Assembly: GCA_964016985.1 (NCBI GenBank)
Contig: OZ024830.1
Coordinates: 18,184,191-18,248,190, forward strand
Direction of reading: 5' to 3'
From: Anodontia alba
Lineage: Eukaryota; Mollusca; Bivalvia; Lucinida; Lucinidae
DNA: 64,000 bases
Shown piece after piece: positions 8,978-22,026 of this stretch. The notes beneath the pieces were generated by a model. The model searched no databases and was not told the origin of the DNA. It was given only the letters and a program-made list of their open reading frames with translations. The stretch's first letter is position 1. Every line of letters starts with the position of its first letter. Both the position numbers and the translations under genes were made by a program.

Positions 8978-10690
8978 GTCCATGTCGAAACCAGTGCCGA
9001 CGCCAGTGTGACTGTTGAAACCTCTGTCAAATTTTGTGTTACTTTAAGAACAAAGTGGGACAAAAAGTGTTACACATTTAAGGAAAACATTACCCATCTC
9101 CAGTACAACCTCGTCTTTGGACTACAAGTAATCGACGCTATTGGTCTCGACGTCGACGTTACTGTCTACAGAGTAATGGAAGTGTTTCAACAGAACGCAT
9201 TTGGACAACTCCTGGACTTGAATCAAATATTAAAAGGCGACAACATTGAGGTTAGGTCTTTCATAGTCGGAAGTAACACGCAGTGCAACTCCTCTGTAAA
9301 TCGCGATATATTTAGGCACCAAAAGCTAAATAGATCAATCAAAAGAAGCCCACTTAAGAAAGATAAATCTCAAGAAAACGGTCTTCAATATATTTGTAAT
9401 ATCCAGTTGTTTGCAGACAGAATACATAACAGAACCAACTTGGAGAAAACACTAGTAAAAGCAAGAAATATGTTGTATAATATTACAGTCGAAAACGGTA
9501 CACTGGTACTTAAAAGTTTTCCCTACGATTCTCCAATAGACTGTAAGGACAGAGTGTCATATAACACATGCAAAGTTTCTTTGCCTGAAAACAAGAGACG
9601 AATACCTGAAACTAACACCCCGGCAGAGGTCAATAAAATGTTATTCTGTGCCTTGAAAAAAGTGGATAGCTACCCTGATATGATTATTGAAGAGTTGTGC
9701 TCGAAAGGATTTCCATATCAGCTTGATGCAAACAAAACAGTTCTGAAATTATGTGAAAGTGATTGGCTAATGCTTAATTTAAAACCAAACGATAATGAAA
9801 TATTAACATTACAGATGGTACATGGAATTTTCAGTTTAATCCTAACATTATGCTCTCTCGTTTGTCTTATTATTACATTCTTTACTTACATGTGCTTCAA
9901 GAGCATGAGAACAATTCCTGGTAAAAACAACATTAGCTTAGTTTTTAATTTGTTTTGGGCACAAGCACTTACACAGTTTGGCATTCATCAAACAAAAAAT
10001 CCTCTTGTTTGCACCATAGTAAGCATTGTTACTCATTATTTCTGGCTTGCCTCGTTTTGTGCCATGAATATTTGTTCATTTCATATGTTCAGAGTATTTA
10101 CATCCTCCTTATATTCCTCCTTGGGTCGAAGCAAACGGACAGTCGTTCAATATTGCTTTTACATATACACATCACCTGGTATTGCCATCTCAGTTTATAT
10201 TCTAATTAAATTAATGGTAGATGGATCTCAAAATCTTGGCTATGGTGGAGATGTGTGCTTCATATCTGACAGAATTTCCATCTTGATCGTGCTTGTAACT
10301 CCAGCTGGTTTGATTATTTTATCAAACGTCATCCTATCCGGCCTTGCGTATTGGCACATTCGCTCGTCACCTCATGTACGGTGCAATGCTGAAAGGCGAA
10401 ATGATTTCAAGATTTATATACGGCTTTTAACTGTGACTGGAATAGCTTGGCCGTTGATATTCTTAGATATTTTGCTGCCTTTATCGGTGTTTTCATTTAT
10501 TGCACTGTTTGCGAATGCAATGCAAGGTGTCTTCATATTTTTTGCCTTTATTTGTAATAAACGAGTGCTACATATGTATAAATTACGATCTTGCAAAAGA
10601 TGCAAGCATGTTTCCAAGAGTTCGCAGACTTATTCTGCACGTCTAAAATCTATCGAACAAATACCAAAGAAACGCAATAATCAACTCTAA
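8978..10690 (+). CDS. Class-B / Methuselah-like adhesion-type GPCR, terminal exon
   Basis: A seven-helix receptor for the plasma membrane; its ligand cannot be told. The frame opens right after a splice acceptor (TTTATGTCTTTTAG, ending 8977) and runs 570 codons to TAA at 10688-10690. The acceptor AG is part of an in-frame TAG. No ATG lies near the start, so this is probably the last exon and upstream exons are outside or unrecognised. Counting residues from the GTG at 9008, about 265 form a Cys- and Asn-rich ectodomain. Helices follow at about 270-297, 307-325, 333-360, 377-401, 420-448, 465-490 and 491-516. Family signs are FWLASFCAMN in TM3, GIAWP in TM6 and GVFIFFAFICNKRV in TM7. I see no GPS cleavage motif. 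The tail is short and basic. The frame is intact, so the gene may be live. Confidence 0.72.
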   Translation, partial: VHVETSADASVTVETSVKFCVTLRTKWDKKCYTFKENITHLQYNLVFGLQVIDAIGLDVDVTVYRVMEVFQQNAFGQLLDLNQILKGDNIEVRSFIVGSNTQCNSSVNRDIFRHQKLNRSIKRSPLKKDKSQENGLQYICNIQLFADRIHNRTNLEKTLVKARNMLYNITVENGTLVLKSFPYDSPIDCKDRVSYNTCKVSLPENKRRIPETNTPAEVNKMLFCALKKVDSYPDMIIEELCSKGFPYQLDANKTVLKLCESDWLMLNLKPNDNEILTLQMVHGIFSLILTLCSLVCLIITFFTYMCFKSMRTIPGKNNISLVFNLFWAQALTQFGIHQTKNPLVCTIVSIVTHYFWLASFCAMNICSFHMFRVFTSSLYSSLGRSKRTVVQYCFYIYTSPGIAISVYILIKLMVDGSQNLGYGGDVCFISDRISILIVLVTPAGLIILSNVILSGLAYWHIRSSPHVRCNAERRNDFKIYIRLLTVTGIAWPLIFLDILLPLSVFSFIALFANAMQGVFIFFAFICNKRVLHMYKLRSCKRCKHVSKSSQTYSARLKSIEQIPKKRNNQL

Positions 10691-11228
10691 CCATATAATG
10701 ATGTCTCTCGTCCCCGTGATCCCTTTGAGGTATTGTTTCGTGTTGTTGCTTGTTGATGTGATATATACACTGAACATCAGTGCAACTTATTTGGGATACA
10801 TATCGTCTTACGACGGTGAATTAAAAAACGCGCAATCTGTAATCTGAGTGCAAAAACTTTTAATGACACTTACTGTCTAATTATAACTTACGTTTGAGAG
10901 TAGAATTCTAACATAATGTACATAGCGCGCCATCTCTAATTTATATTATTTTAAACATCTCAACTTTATAGCATAATAGTGTTTATCTGTGATTAGTATG
11001 TTTATTTCCAAAATGAATATTATAGTGTCTCATAAGCATTTCGGAGTTGGTTATCAAATATGTTTTAGTTTAATGTAATACTTTGTATATATCTGTATAG
11101 TCGGTATGTGACACTATAATCAACCATTACTTACTGATTATCATTGTTATCATCATTAACACCGATAGCTATTTACCGTGGCTAATTGGAACTCGTTTTT
11201 GATTCCCAAGGAAATTCTTCTGATATCT

Positions 11229-11264
<36 letters not shown>

Positions 11265-12193
11265 GGGATACTTTATGAAATTTTCTTATTTCCTTCCGAA
11301 GATGTATTAGTGTAGGGCGCTGTGTCGGATTTTAGGCTCCCGTGTGCAAGTCGTGTTACAATTGACCCGAACTCACTTCTAACATAAAATGTATGCTCTT
11401 TCTGGTAAATCTGTTGCCATTTTTTTCTATTCAATATCAAAGTCACAGTGACGTAATAAAATACGCTACCGTTATTTATGCAAAGAATACCTGTAAAATC
11501 GGATTTTAATGATGTCTGGGGGAATTAAATGCATATTTTAGTCATTCCTGATACAATATATTCAAATATTGTTTTTAAGAAAAACACGGTATAATGACGT
11601 GGCATAAAGGAAAAAAAATAACAAAAAAACGCAGGGTTTACACCATGACGCTAAACCGGCTTTGAATATTTTATTTCTCTTTCGCTCGGATGCAAAGTAA
11701 ACTTCAAAATAAGAAGTGGCATTTGCAAACAAGTATCTCTTGCATTTTTAAGTCTAAATTTGAGATTGCTGTGTGTACAATGCGTAGAATGAGCTGTTTT
11801 TTTTAAGCTAACACTTTTTTTTAATTTGTAGCGATGTGTTTACTGAATATGATCAAATGACGTCACACGATAAAGTCGACAGAAAGCGGTAAATCGTACA
11901 TTTACACCATAAGGTATTCTGCGTTTCTTCAGTGGACATTGCTCAAAACTGCATTGTGGTAAATTTTGATTATAATCTTTTTAATACGATTACAAATAGT
12001 AATCTATATTTTTGCAAGTGTTTTCTTATTATAATAAAGATTCTATCGTCGGATCTTTATTCCGGTTCTATTTCTTTGCATTTGTCAAATGTGATTTAGA
12101 ACTTCGTTATATCACTTTTAGTGAATTCAACTAAACATAAAAGAAGCAAGTCAGCTTTACAGCCATCAAAAATGAAACGGCAGTTGTTATATC
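10691..12193. other. GPCR 3' flank and non-coding spacer
   Basis: Probably includes the receptor 3' UTR; no clear AATAAA was found close by. Contains a 33-bp A tract at 11230-11262. The rest is AT-rich with no gene seen. Confidence 0.5.
11230..11262. repeat. Poly(A) tract
   Basis: Thirty-three uninterrupted A bases after GATATCTC. No AATAAA lies close upstream, so its source is unknown. Confidence 0.9.
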
Positions 12194-15100
12194 ATGTGCC
12201 AAACATTTAGCAATGAGCTTTTAACGGAAACGCCACACATAAGATCTTACGAAAATGTACAGGCCTGTTCTCGGCAGTGGGCGGAGTATGGAGAAGGCGA
12301 GTGTGTTGATCTTTCCGAAAGGCAAGAAAATGTATCGTCTGATGAGCTGGCTTTGAATGCAGCAATGTATCATAGAGACTGCTATCAGAATTTAACAAAC
12401 GTATCACATTGAAACAGAGCAACGCAGCGATTAGAAAAAGCATTTGGTCAAGGTCATATTGCTCCAGTAAAGACATGCATTGGAAGGCCGAAAAGTGAAC
12501 AAGAGACTGTGGCATCGACCTCTAGGGAGAGAGTTAGCAGGTCTTCTATTCACCGATTAATAGAGACTTGTGTATCTTTTGTCAGGACAGGTCTGGAGAT
12601 GACCCACATGAAACAAGTTCACATAATATAGGACAAAGATTCGAAAATGCGGTAGAAAACTCTCAAGACAGTACACTCAAGTTAAGACTTGGTAGTCTCT
12701 TAATGGACCCATTAAATGCCATTGCTTATGATATGAAATATCATGTGGCCTGCTTGATGAAAGTGGAAAGAAACAATGAAACAACTGAAGAAGACAAGCA
12801 AGGCATCTGAAGATAAAAGTAGTCTAGGAAATTAGAAAGCAGATATCCAGATATTCAATCTTGTCTGGGAAGGGCTGCGTTTTGTGATTGTGGCACTCCC
12901 TGGACTTCTTTCTTACCTTTTGTATTGTTGAAAAAAGCCTTGAAAAACCCATCTTCAATTGTTTTAGACATCAATATGATAAATACAACATATATGAATA
13001 TTTTTGAAGAGAACAAAATTGAAACAGATCCATCCGACAATTATAAACGCATTTAAAAGACCTGCTGAAAACGAATATTACTGATATAGAATTTGTTAAG
13101 CCGAAACGTAGAAATAAGCCCGAGAGAATCTGTTCAACGTCCACGTTAGGCGTATGTATTGATATCGCCGAAAGGACGATGGGCAATAAATCCGATCTGA
13201 AGATATTAGGAAACAAAGGACGTAAAACATGGACATTGGCGATTATGATGTCCCACAAAAATTGTATACTTTCATAAAATGGGTAATTGAGGGCCCTCAT
13301 TCTACTAGTCAGACTGATAGAAATGAGGCAGTAATACATAAACGTGCATCAAACTTATCCCAGCATATCGTCACCGCATTCAAAACAGACAGGCAAATTT
13401 AATACGTATCACCAATTCAGGATGACAAATTTAAACCATCAGGTGAAACTGCTTTTTCGCTTAGTGTATCACTATGTACATCAACAAACTAGAAAAAATC
13501 TTTGGTTGACATTACATCTCGGCTTGGTATAAGTGAAAGGTATTCCAGAGTCTTGAGGCTTGAGGCGCAACTCGCTTATGCCATTACATAACGAGTCAAT
13601 AAATGTAATGGTCTGTACATTCCGCCGTTTATTGTCGAGAACCAATCAGTATTTTTTGCAATAGACAATGTTGACTTTCTAGAGGATACACCTACTGGAA
13701 AAAAACACTCTTCATGGTACAGCTATTGTTATGTACCAGAAACAAATACATACAGACAGAAAGATGGCATCGGCACTGGAAATAGAAGGAATTGGGAAGA
13801 ACAGTCACTGACAGAACCGATTCCATTCACAATTTTACCTTGTCAGACTCCGAAACTTAGGTTTAAACCAATTCAAGACTATACTATCTAAACACATCAC
13901 GGTATTAGTGAAGTTTACCGCATAGGGGACTTAGCCTGGGTAATAGCTAGCTGCATAGGCGGTACAAAATCCGACGTGAACGACAGCGTTGAAAAAGACG
14001 ATACACTCTCTTTCTTCAGACACAAATGCATCTGCAAATGAAAGAGACGGGTCACCTGACATGGATGTAGACCGTGACACATCAGCTGAGTAATCTGATG
14101 GCTGCTTTTTTCCGAGCATGTTCCAACATGGAATACTTATAACTCGTTGATTATAACTACTGGAAGCAAGACTAATGTAGCCGTTGTTCCTCCCTCATTC
14201 ACCGACATCTTGGCAAGGATTATACACTGCATTCACGAGAGCTCAGAATATAAGTGTTTTGGTAGTTGGAGAAGGAAAACCAGCAGTGGTGACTTTGGCT
14301 CTACAATTATATGAGAAGGTACAAAAGTTGATGTCCAGGGATGATATGAAGGAAAAGTTTGTTCTGCGAATAGGCGAATTGCAGACCATTTTTTCTGCTC
14401 TGAAGGCCATTGGACGGTATATAGAATACAGTGGTATAGACCAGCTCTGGCTCGAAGCAGGAATATATTCACCTACAACTGTCAGGCAGATCATTGAAGG
14501 TAAACAACTCTACATGGCTGTGGAACCCCATATGATATGTTGTATAGTTTGCTGATACCGGCGTTGTGGGACAATGGTGTCGATGGCAAACCTTGGATCG
14601 AAAATGCTGCCTCAGACGTAAATCTAAGCGCAAAGAATATCAGTGACCCGTCAGAGCTGAAAGAAGCCCACGTTAATTTAATAACAGCGATTGAAAAAGT
14701 TGATCTCGTGACAAACTTGAACAGTGTTGATGAACATCTCAGAGGAATGCATTGTTTTCTCAGGCACTACATGCGTCAATTTGAATGCATACTCAGACAC
14801 ATTTGAGCGTCACGACAGGGTGAATGGCGACACAAGAGGAACTATGCAAATACTTCTTTGCGCACAATCACTTGAACTTTGCAAGGCTTAGTCCTTTATA
14901 CTGCGCAGAAATCTGGTGGTTTGAATCTAATGATACTCAAACATGGAAAGCTTTGTGAGATGGTGCCTTCTGTGAAACAAAGAGCAACATTCCTTTCTGT
15001 TTATATGTCCAGATCATGGTAATGAACACGAAAACCGAGCAATGAAAGGCATCGGTGGAATAACGGGTATCACACAGAAAGATGCGACTCTGGATAAGTT

Positions 15101-17080
15101 TTTTTTTCTTAATTGCCCTGGAACTTGCTAGGCTTGTAAACTAGTTTAGTGATTTGAATGGTGTCAGCGTTAAAGAAGAGCGGAAAAAGCACCATTATCT
15201 GACTGGGTCTGTCCGAAGTAGGGTATTTCAAAATGCAGTCAAAATGAAATTCGTTATCATCTCACACGGTAACCCTTTCCTCGCCCAGCTAAATGAAGAA
15301 AGCGGTAATGAAAGAAAATGTTAAAACCGAGATCAGATTGGTCAGGAGGCATTCAAAAAATTTGTGTAAGAAAGAATCAATACAGGACAGAAAGATTTCT
15401 GGGACCCAATGAAAAAACTGTGTCTTAAGCTGTTCAGGAACAGTTCAAAACATGTAAAAACAAAAGTGTGAGAATACGTAGATAACGGATTTGCGTGAAG
15501 AAAGGAACCTGTTCGCCCGATTTCTAATCGCAGTGAGAAGCCGGCCTGAAATAGACATGAAAGAAGATATCGGATAGTATAAATTCTCAGCTGTACCTTG
15601 ATCTTTGTTTTCTCCAGATGGGGAGATGGTTCTCGCATATGACAAATCAAGCATTCCTCATACCTTAGAGGACTTGGCGAAGGAAAAGCAGAGCTAAAGA
15701 GAAGGGCAAAATGCGGAAACCTCTACTTCTGCTCCTCCACATTTGACAGCAGCACCCGATAGATAAGATACATGTAAGGTACTGATTGTCGATGGAATGG
15801 CTTTGGTAAACGCAGTTAAAAAAATGATGAATGTACGATGAAGACATGCAAAGACTTGTTAATGCTTTTATCAGAAAACTTGATAAGCCGGCTGAAAGAT
15901 TCTCGGAAGTTCGCCTAATTTTTGACAGGTACTTAGCAGCATCTTTGAAAGAGAAAACGAGAGACAAACGGACCGCTGGTAAGCAAATAAAGTATCGAGA
16001 GAGCGATAAAACAAATATTCCCAATATTTCATTGAAACAGTTTTTGTCTCACATTGATACCCAAACGGAACTTGACAACTTAGCTGTCAGAGAAGGCACT
16101 TGGTAATTTTAAAAATAAATCTAACATTCAATTTGTTGCAGAAAGTGATTTTGAAAACTTCCCTGATGCTCTAAGGACACATACTCATGAAGAAGCAGAC
16201 ACACTGATTGTGCTTCATGCATTAGATGTAAGCAGTTCTGACAGGAAAGTGGATAGCCTGTATGTTCTTTTTTCGCCTGACACAGATTTCTTTCTTCAGT
16301 TAGTTAACAGATATACACAACTGTGTTCAAATACTGTCTTCCTAACAGGACGTGGACATTCAAGACGACAAATACTTATTTTTCTTTTACGAAAGTATTG
16401 GCAAAGACAAAGCAGACTCCCTTCTTGGATTCCATGCCTTTACTGGAGCAGACACATCAGGTCGAGTTCAAGGAAAGACCAAGAAAACCTGCTTCACAGT
16501 ATTTAAGGCTTCCACCCCAGATGTATTTAAAGCATTCCAGAACCTTGGTAATGGAACAAATTTGCACTCAGAGGAAACCTTCGCGGCTTTCGAAAAAATT
16601 GTATGCAGTTTGTATTGTCCAAAGGGCTCAGACATTGTTACGATTCCACAATGTAGATGGTAACTGTTTTCTCAAAACATGCAGAAGGGGAAAAACTTCC
16701 ACCGACTAGGCTGACTTTGCTAGAGCAAATTAACCGAGAGCATTATATTTCTATGATCTGTGTAAAAGCTGATGAACCATGCCCAAATCTACCAGAAGCA
16801 ACGAACTACGTTTAGGTACTTGAAAACGAGAGACTTGCCCCCTATTAGATCATCTGATATGCCTGCACCACAATCCGCTCTGATGCTTATCAAGTGTAAT
16901 TGCAAAGCTTCAAGCTGCACAGTTGCTAGATGCAGTTGCATCCATGCTACCATAAAATACACAGACTTGTTTGGTTGTTCTGATGATTGTCAGAATTCGT
17001 CTGATACTACGAGTATTACGTTATCAAAAGTAAAAGGTATCCAAGATGAAGCCTCAGATGCATCAGATGACGAAGATTAA
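12194..17080 (+). pseudogene. Broken copy of an expanded invertebrate protein family with FEN1/XPG-like motifs
   Basis: Collinear fragments in shifting frames match, from memory, large uncharacterised proteins common in cnidarian, mollusc and echinoderm genomes. In order: a YHRDCYQ block (12194-12412); CIFCQ and KYHVACLMK blocks (12568-12807); IPPFIVENQSVFFAIDN (about 13620-13700); RIGELQTIFSALKAIG with GIYSPTTVRQI (about 14360-14500); VDGMALVNAV (about 15787); HEEADTLIVLHA (about 16189); SPDTDFF (about 16276); FHAFTGADTSG (about 16430); and a Cys-rich tail CNCKASSCTVARCSC (about 16897-16942). The spacing of DG, EEAD, DTD and GAD recalls FEN1/XPG-type (PIN-fold) nucleases, so a nuclease role is inferred. 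There are many stops and frameshifts, for example near 16350. A short Penelope tail sits at 12861-12920. Confidence 0.72.
12861..12923 (+). mobile_element. Penelope-like element, extreme 5'-truncated tail
   Basis: Only the last 60 bp of the family (TGTCTGGGAAGGGCTGCG to CTTACCTTTT), inserted inside the FEN-like pseudogene. Confidence 0.82.
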
Positions 17081-17528
17081 AACGTATGCAGTCATTGAAA
17101 ACAAATGAATCATCAAGCAATATGCCGCCAATGTACGCTAACTGTAACCTTAAACGTTATTAAAAGGGTACACAAAAGGTAAATGAGTGCAGTTTACCAA
17201 AATTAGTCCTTTTTTCATGTATTCTGTATGTTAAACTGGTTTTCTCAGTATAAAAAAAGTCTAACCATAAGTCAGTTTGCAATACAAAAAATAACTCGTT
17301 TAAGAAAATGGTCTAAATTTTGATTTAAATGTTAACAATAAAAATCAAAGCGCTAAAAGGTCATTGGGTGCATTTGTGTCTCTATTTCTGTTTCTGTTTA
17401 GACAGACTATTACCGTAAATTGAAGAATACCTGGCAGATGGCATCAACTTTTGTGCTGTTTGTTTTCTAGGAAATGTTTTGAACCAAGGGACATTCGTTT
17501 TATATTATATTTTCATTCATATCCAAGC

Positions 17529-17542
17529 AATAAAAAACTGTA

Positions 17543-17578
<36 letters not shown>
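17529..17578 (+). terminator. Poly(A) signal followed by A tract
   Basis: AATAAA at 17529-17534 lies 11 bp before 33 A bases (17546-17578). It lies about 450 bp after the last recognisable codon of the FEN-like pseudogene. This fits a retroposed mRNA end, but no matching target duplication was found. Confidence 0.7.
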
Positions 17579-17580
<2 letters not shown>

Positions 17581-17938
17581 AAAATAGTATAGGAAAACCC
17601 ACAGTTTAGACTAAGGATGCACGATTATCGAAGCAAAAGTTTCATCGCTTCAATTTCAAATGCATTACATATCAAAATCATCCATAATATGTGATTATTA
17701 CCCAATTTATTGCATTTACATATGTACTCTATGCGCTCATTTAACGCATTGACGTTTATTTTGGGGGTTAATTTTTTATGACGTCATAGAAACCCTAAAC
17801 TCAAATAAAAAAAAAAAAAACGGCAACATCTTTTGTTTCTCCTTCAAATGGACCAAATTTACCAAATCAACGAAAGTATTAATTTTTACAAACCATGCAC
17901 ACGAGACCTAAAATGCGGCCCACACTGTATGTTGTGTT

Positions 17939-17940
<2 letters not shown>

Positions 17941-17973
<33 letters not shown>

Positions 17974-17993
17974 TCTCTCTCTTTCTCTCTCTG
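17941..17993. repeat. (CT)n microsatellite
   Basis: CT dinucleotides with rare CC and TT breaks. Confidence 0.95.
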
Positions 17994-19232
17994 GTCTGAA
18001 ACTAAATATTCATGTTTGAATAATATAGAAACATTGATCAAGTCACAGCTGAGGAACAAATATATTTTGTATTCAAAGTTTCATTATAAATGTACAAATA
18101 AAGCAATGTCATCCTATTTTATTTATAAACGCACATTTGTTTGAAATTAGCTGGAACGTGATAAAAACATGTCTTCAGATCAGCCTACGCATTTGCATGA
18201 ATTTCAGTTCCTCCATACAGATCTTTCACTTCATGGAGTATCCTCTCCTTTGTACTGAGCCTTGTATTCTGCTTTAGGATCATTGTTCTACCTATTTATA
18301 AAATAATAATAATGACACTAATAATAATAAAAAAAAGAAACAAAAGTTAACGACCAATTGATTTTTGCTGCTATGTTATTCAATATGGTACTTCTAATAC
18401 TGACAACAGGATCACAAATAGTGATTAATTTATATTTTACATTTGTTCTATAAAATACATGTTGTTGGTGTTCATTATGAACACCTTGGTGAGGCAACAT
18501 AAAATGTACCTAAAAGATGTGTTTTTGAAGACATAAATACATTATGTTAACAAACAAAAAGGAAATGAATATCCCTGTAAACCCTACTTTATATAAAGGT
18601 TGGTGGGCTTTACAGAGGTATACTTTAATTTTCTCATTTATGAATCCCAACGTAGGTTTTTTGGGCCCATTGTAATTACCTTAATGAGATGAACTACAAA
18701 TATCTATATTTATCTTTACTATAAATAAGTAAAAAAAAATATTATTTTTCTCGAAAAAAATGCCCTTTTAAAACCATGAAAAAGGATCAAATTTTGCATG
18801 GGTATGTTAAACTAATGATATCCATCTAATCACTCTTCCTTACTACACGTCGGTGAGAATATTCTTGTTTGACAAATTTTGATTCAAATTACTTGAAATT
18901 TTATGACCAGTTCTTTATCTTTGTTTTTATCTGATATAGTTATTGTACTGGTGATACTGCTCAATTATTATTAAGAAAAAATGTTTATGATGCAAACACT
19001 AATCTAGTCATGTTTACTCTGTTCGAAAAAAGGTATTGGTTTCAATATGCAATAAGTGTATGTATTTATGATTACATTTTATGGCGTTCTTCTCTAAGTA
19101 CTTTGCTGTTTAAGATAAATGCTGTTAAAGAGATGACATATCAAGGGAAATCCGTATGTTATCACATAGCAATATAGCAGCAAAATAGTGAACAACACAT
19201 TTTAGCTTGTTTATAAAGTAACCATTATCTTT

Positions 19233-19233
<1 letters not shown>

Positions 19234-19285
<52 letters not shown>
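19234..19285. repeat. (CA)n microsatellite
   Basis: About 26 uninterrupted CA units. Confidence 0.95.
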
Positions 19286-19286
<1 letters not shown>

Positions 19287-22026
19287 GTATGTGTGTTGTT
19301 TTTTTTAACGACATGTCAACCCTTATGCGTCATTTTGTGTCTTCCCCAAGAGAAGAGGAGAAAAGCGAAAGAAATTAAGTGGAACAGAGGAAAATGGAAG
19401 AAAGATGAAATTGTGAGAAAAGCGAATGACGATGAAAAAAACAGCAGAAATATTTACAACCCCGCTTCCCATACCTGCAGCAAGCACAACAGGCCTTGCC
19501 CAACTGAAAAAAAAAAAAATTGAATGCCCGGATGCCAAAAGACACATGTCACCTTCGCCTCACAAAATCATCCAGTCACACACCAAAGTAAAGAAGAAAA
19601 TAACTAAATCATGAATACAGTTCAGTAAAACATGTTATTGTGGTCACTTCTATTAGGCAAGCATCCTTTATAAAACAAGCATGATTTCATTTCCTGAAAA
19701 ATATTCATCTATATTAAACAAACACCGGTCATAAGCAATCCATTTTTAGATGCTTGCTGCATACAGTACAGGTTGAACTGTATCCAGCTGATCCCATTCA
19801 GCAGTGTATATCGAGAACAATGAAACTTTAATAGAAACTTACTTTAAATAACATCCAGACCAAGTTCTAAATACCATTTTGTTTTCTTGTACTATTATCA
19901 AGAAGCCATTGATGGAGTATTTGTTGGACAACAAATTTAATAGCCTTAGTGCGTCTAGGTTTTCTTTGTCTGCTGTCCTGTAAAAACATCTGACTTAATA
20001 TTTTCTGACCACAAACCTCTTCTGTAACAGTCAATTTCTTATTCTTTGCATATAGTAATGGTGTAAGCTGTAAATGATGTATTGATTAAATATTCTATAT
20101 TCAGTCAACTTTTTTTTTACTTTGGCAGTTAGGAGACAGCCACACTTAGGAGCAAAATGTATAGAAAACCTCGAGGTATGCTCTCTGTTTGAAAAGCTCG
20201 AGGTATGGTCTCTGTTTCTGGATTACCAGAAGACCAAACAAAATAAAGTTCATATCTCGCCTGTCATGTTGCAAAAAGCCCATATTAATAAGGATTTTGT
20301 TTCTGCTTTTTTTTTTTTTTTTTTTTTTTGGTTATTTCTTATATATACTGTTCTTTTCTACTTTGCTTCACTGAACTCTTAAAGCAGCAATACAATACAA
20401 TGGTATTAGTGTGTGTTCTCTTAAACACAATAATATAAGTCAACAAGTTACAAATACAAGAAAGGTAAACAACCAACTGGAACGAAAGTTGAATGAAATT
20501 CGTTCATTTTTGTACATCTACACTTGATTATTTACTCTATGGATCAGATGCACATAGTGACCAGCATAACTGAGGTATATTTAAATTGGTACAGAAGTCT
20601 ATAATTAGGAGTAAGCAATTAAGTTCAGCCAATTAGTTAGTAACTGTACCAATCAAACATTCTACACAATAAATGATAATATTGATAACAATACATGGTA
20701 CTCTCGTCATTTTATATACTGTGATCAGCAATCAATATTTCCTTCTCAATCGTTAAAACAGCGAATCGTTGTAAAGCAATAATAATTATAATAAAAATAA
20801 TATTAATAATAATGATAATATTGATAATGATAATAATAAAAATTATAACACCACACCAACAACACAACATATTTCACTCTCCCTATAGCTGAAGTATGAA
20901 CGCACTCAAACTCTAATGTTTTCCTTTAGCGTCCTGTTGCAGCTGTGTGGAATTCCCTGTGTATCCTTATTTTTATCTTGTCTTTCCTTCATTTATTCGT
21001 TTTCTTACTAAATTGTTGTGAGGTTCTTGCCATTTCTTCAAGTCCCTGTTCTTAAAAATAATTCGCCATTTAGATATAGATATGTAATCGGGTGTTTCTT
21101 CTTTATATCTCATGCTCTTTACATTACTGTTTTTATACCACGATGTTGGCTGTATCCAGTTAATATTTGCAGCTTTTGGAGCATTGGACATTGATCGAAT
21201 GCATTGACTCATGATCACGGATCTATGATATGGGGACTTATTATGGGAGTTGAATTCATACAAACCGAAGAGTTTTTTTTTTCAAATCCCTTTTGTATAC
21301 GATATTTATACCTATGTGATATGAAATGCTCCTTTATGTTGTACATCTTATACAAATAAAACATAGTTAAAACTAAGGAAGTTAAGGAAGAACTGGTACA
21401 ATAAAAAAATGCCTGTTTGAAGCAAGAATGGATTAATGAATGATAAATAAATTGATGAAAAAGAACAAAGCCTATTCAACCAGACAAGAATACAAGTATT
21501 ATTAGTTCTAGATAAGTTTTAGTACAATGAGTGTTTTACCCCCTGCTTTAATATTTAAAGCTGAAATGCCCACTTGCAATGCTTAACTCTTAAAGCACCA
21601 AGCAAAACTGTAGCATACAAGTTTTGGGTAACATAAGACTTGGCATTTCATGTGATTTGTCTGCTAGCAGACAATTCACAAGAAATACCAAGTTTTTTTT
21701 TTCTGATAAGAAAAGACAGTTTGCTGTCTACTGCATTTGTCATTGGCACTTTTCAGAACATGTACTGATACTGCTAATAAAAGAACTAATATGTGAAAAA
21801 TTGCTTCGTAAAGATGTAAAGCTTACTTAAAATGTTTACCACCTTTTTGTATTTCATTGCTGATAGCTTAAGTTTCATTGAGTATTTTTACCACTTCAGC
21901 GTTAATTTCAATGCTGAGTTTCGAAAAAAATCATTCCAAAATATCCTTTGCTCTCTTTTATCTAGAGCTCTGTATAACGTTTGTTTTTGGATTAGTATTT
22001 TCAGAGAAACTAGGGTTTCTCTACTC

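Larger units (their letters stand above)
17579..22026. other. Long AT-rich non-coding stretch with microsatellites
   Basis: Holds (CT)n at 17941-17993, (CA)n at 19234-19285, a T run at 20307-20329 and AAT-rich sequence at 20780-20850. A small perfect palindrome, GGTGTTCAT/ATGAACACC, lies at about 18470-18488. Lys-rich frames at 19293-19614 and a 96-codon minus frame at 20973-21263 match nothing I know. Confidence 0.55.

Noticed and set aside
11230..11262. Poly(A) end of a retroposed GPCR transcript
   Set aside because: The GPCR exon is preceded by a splice acceptor and no AATAAA precedes the A tract, so a retrocopy is not supported.
19293..19614. Lys-rich frames on both strands
   Set aside because: Low complexity, no homology recognised, next to a (CA)n tract.
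20973..21263. 96-codon minus frame
   Set aside because: No motif or homology recognised; AT-rich setting.
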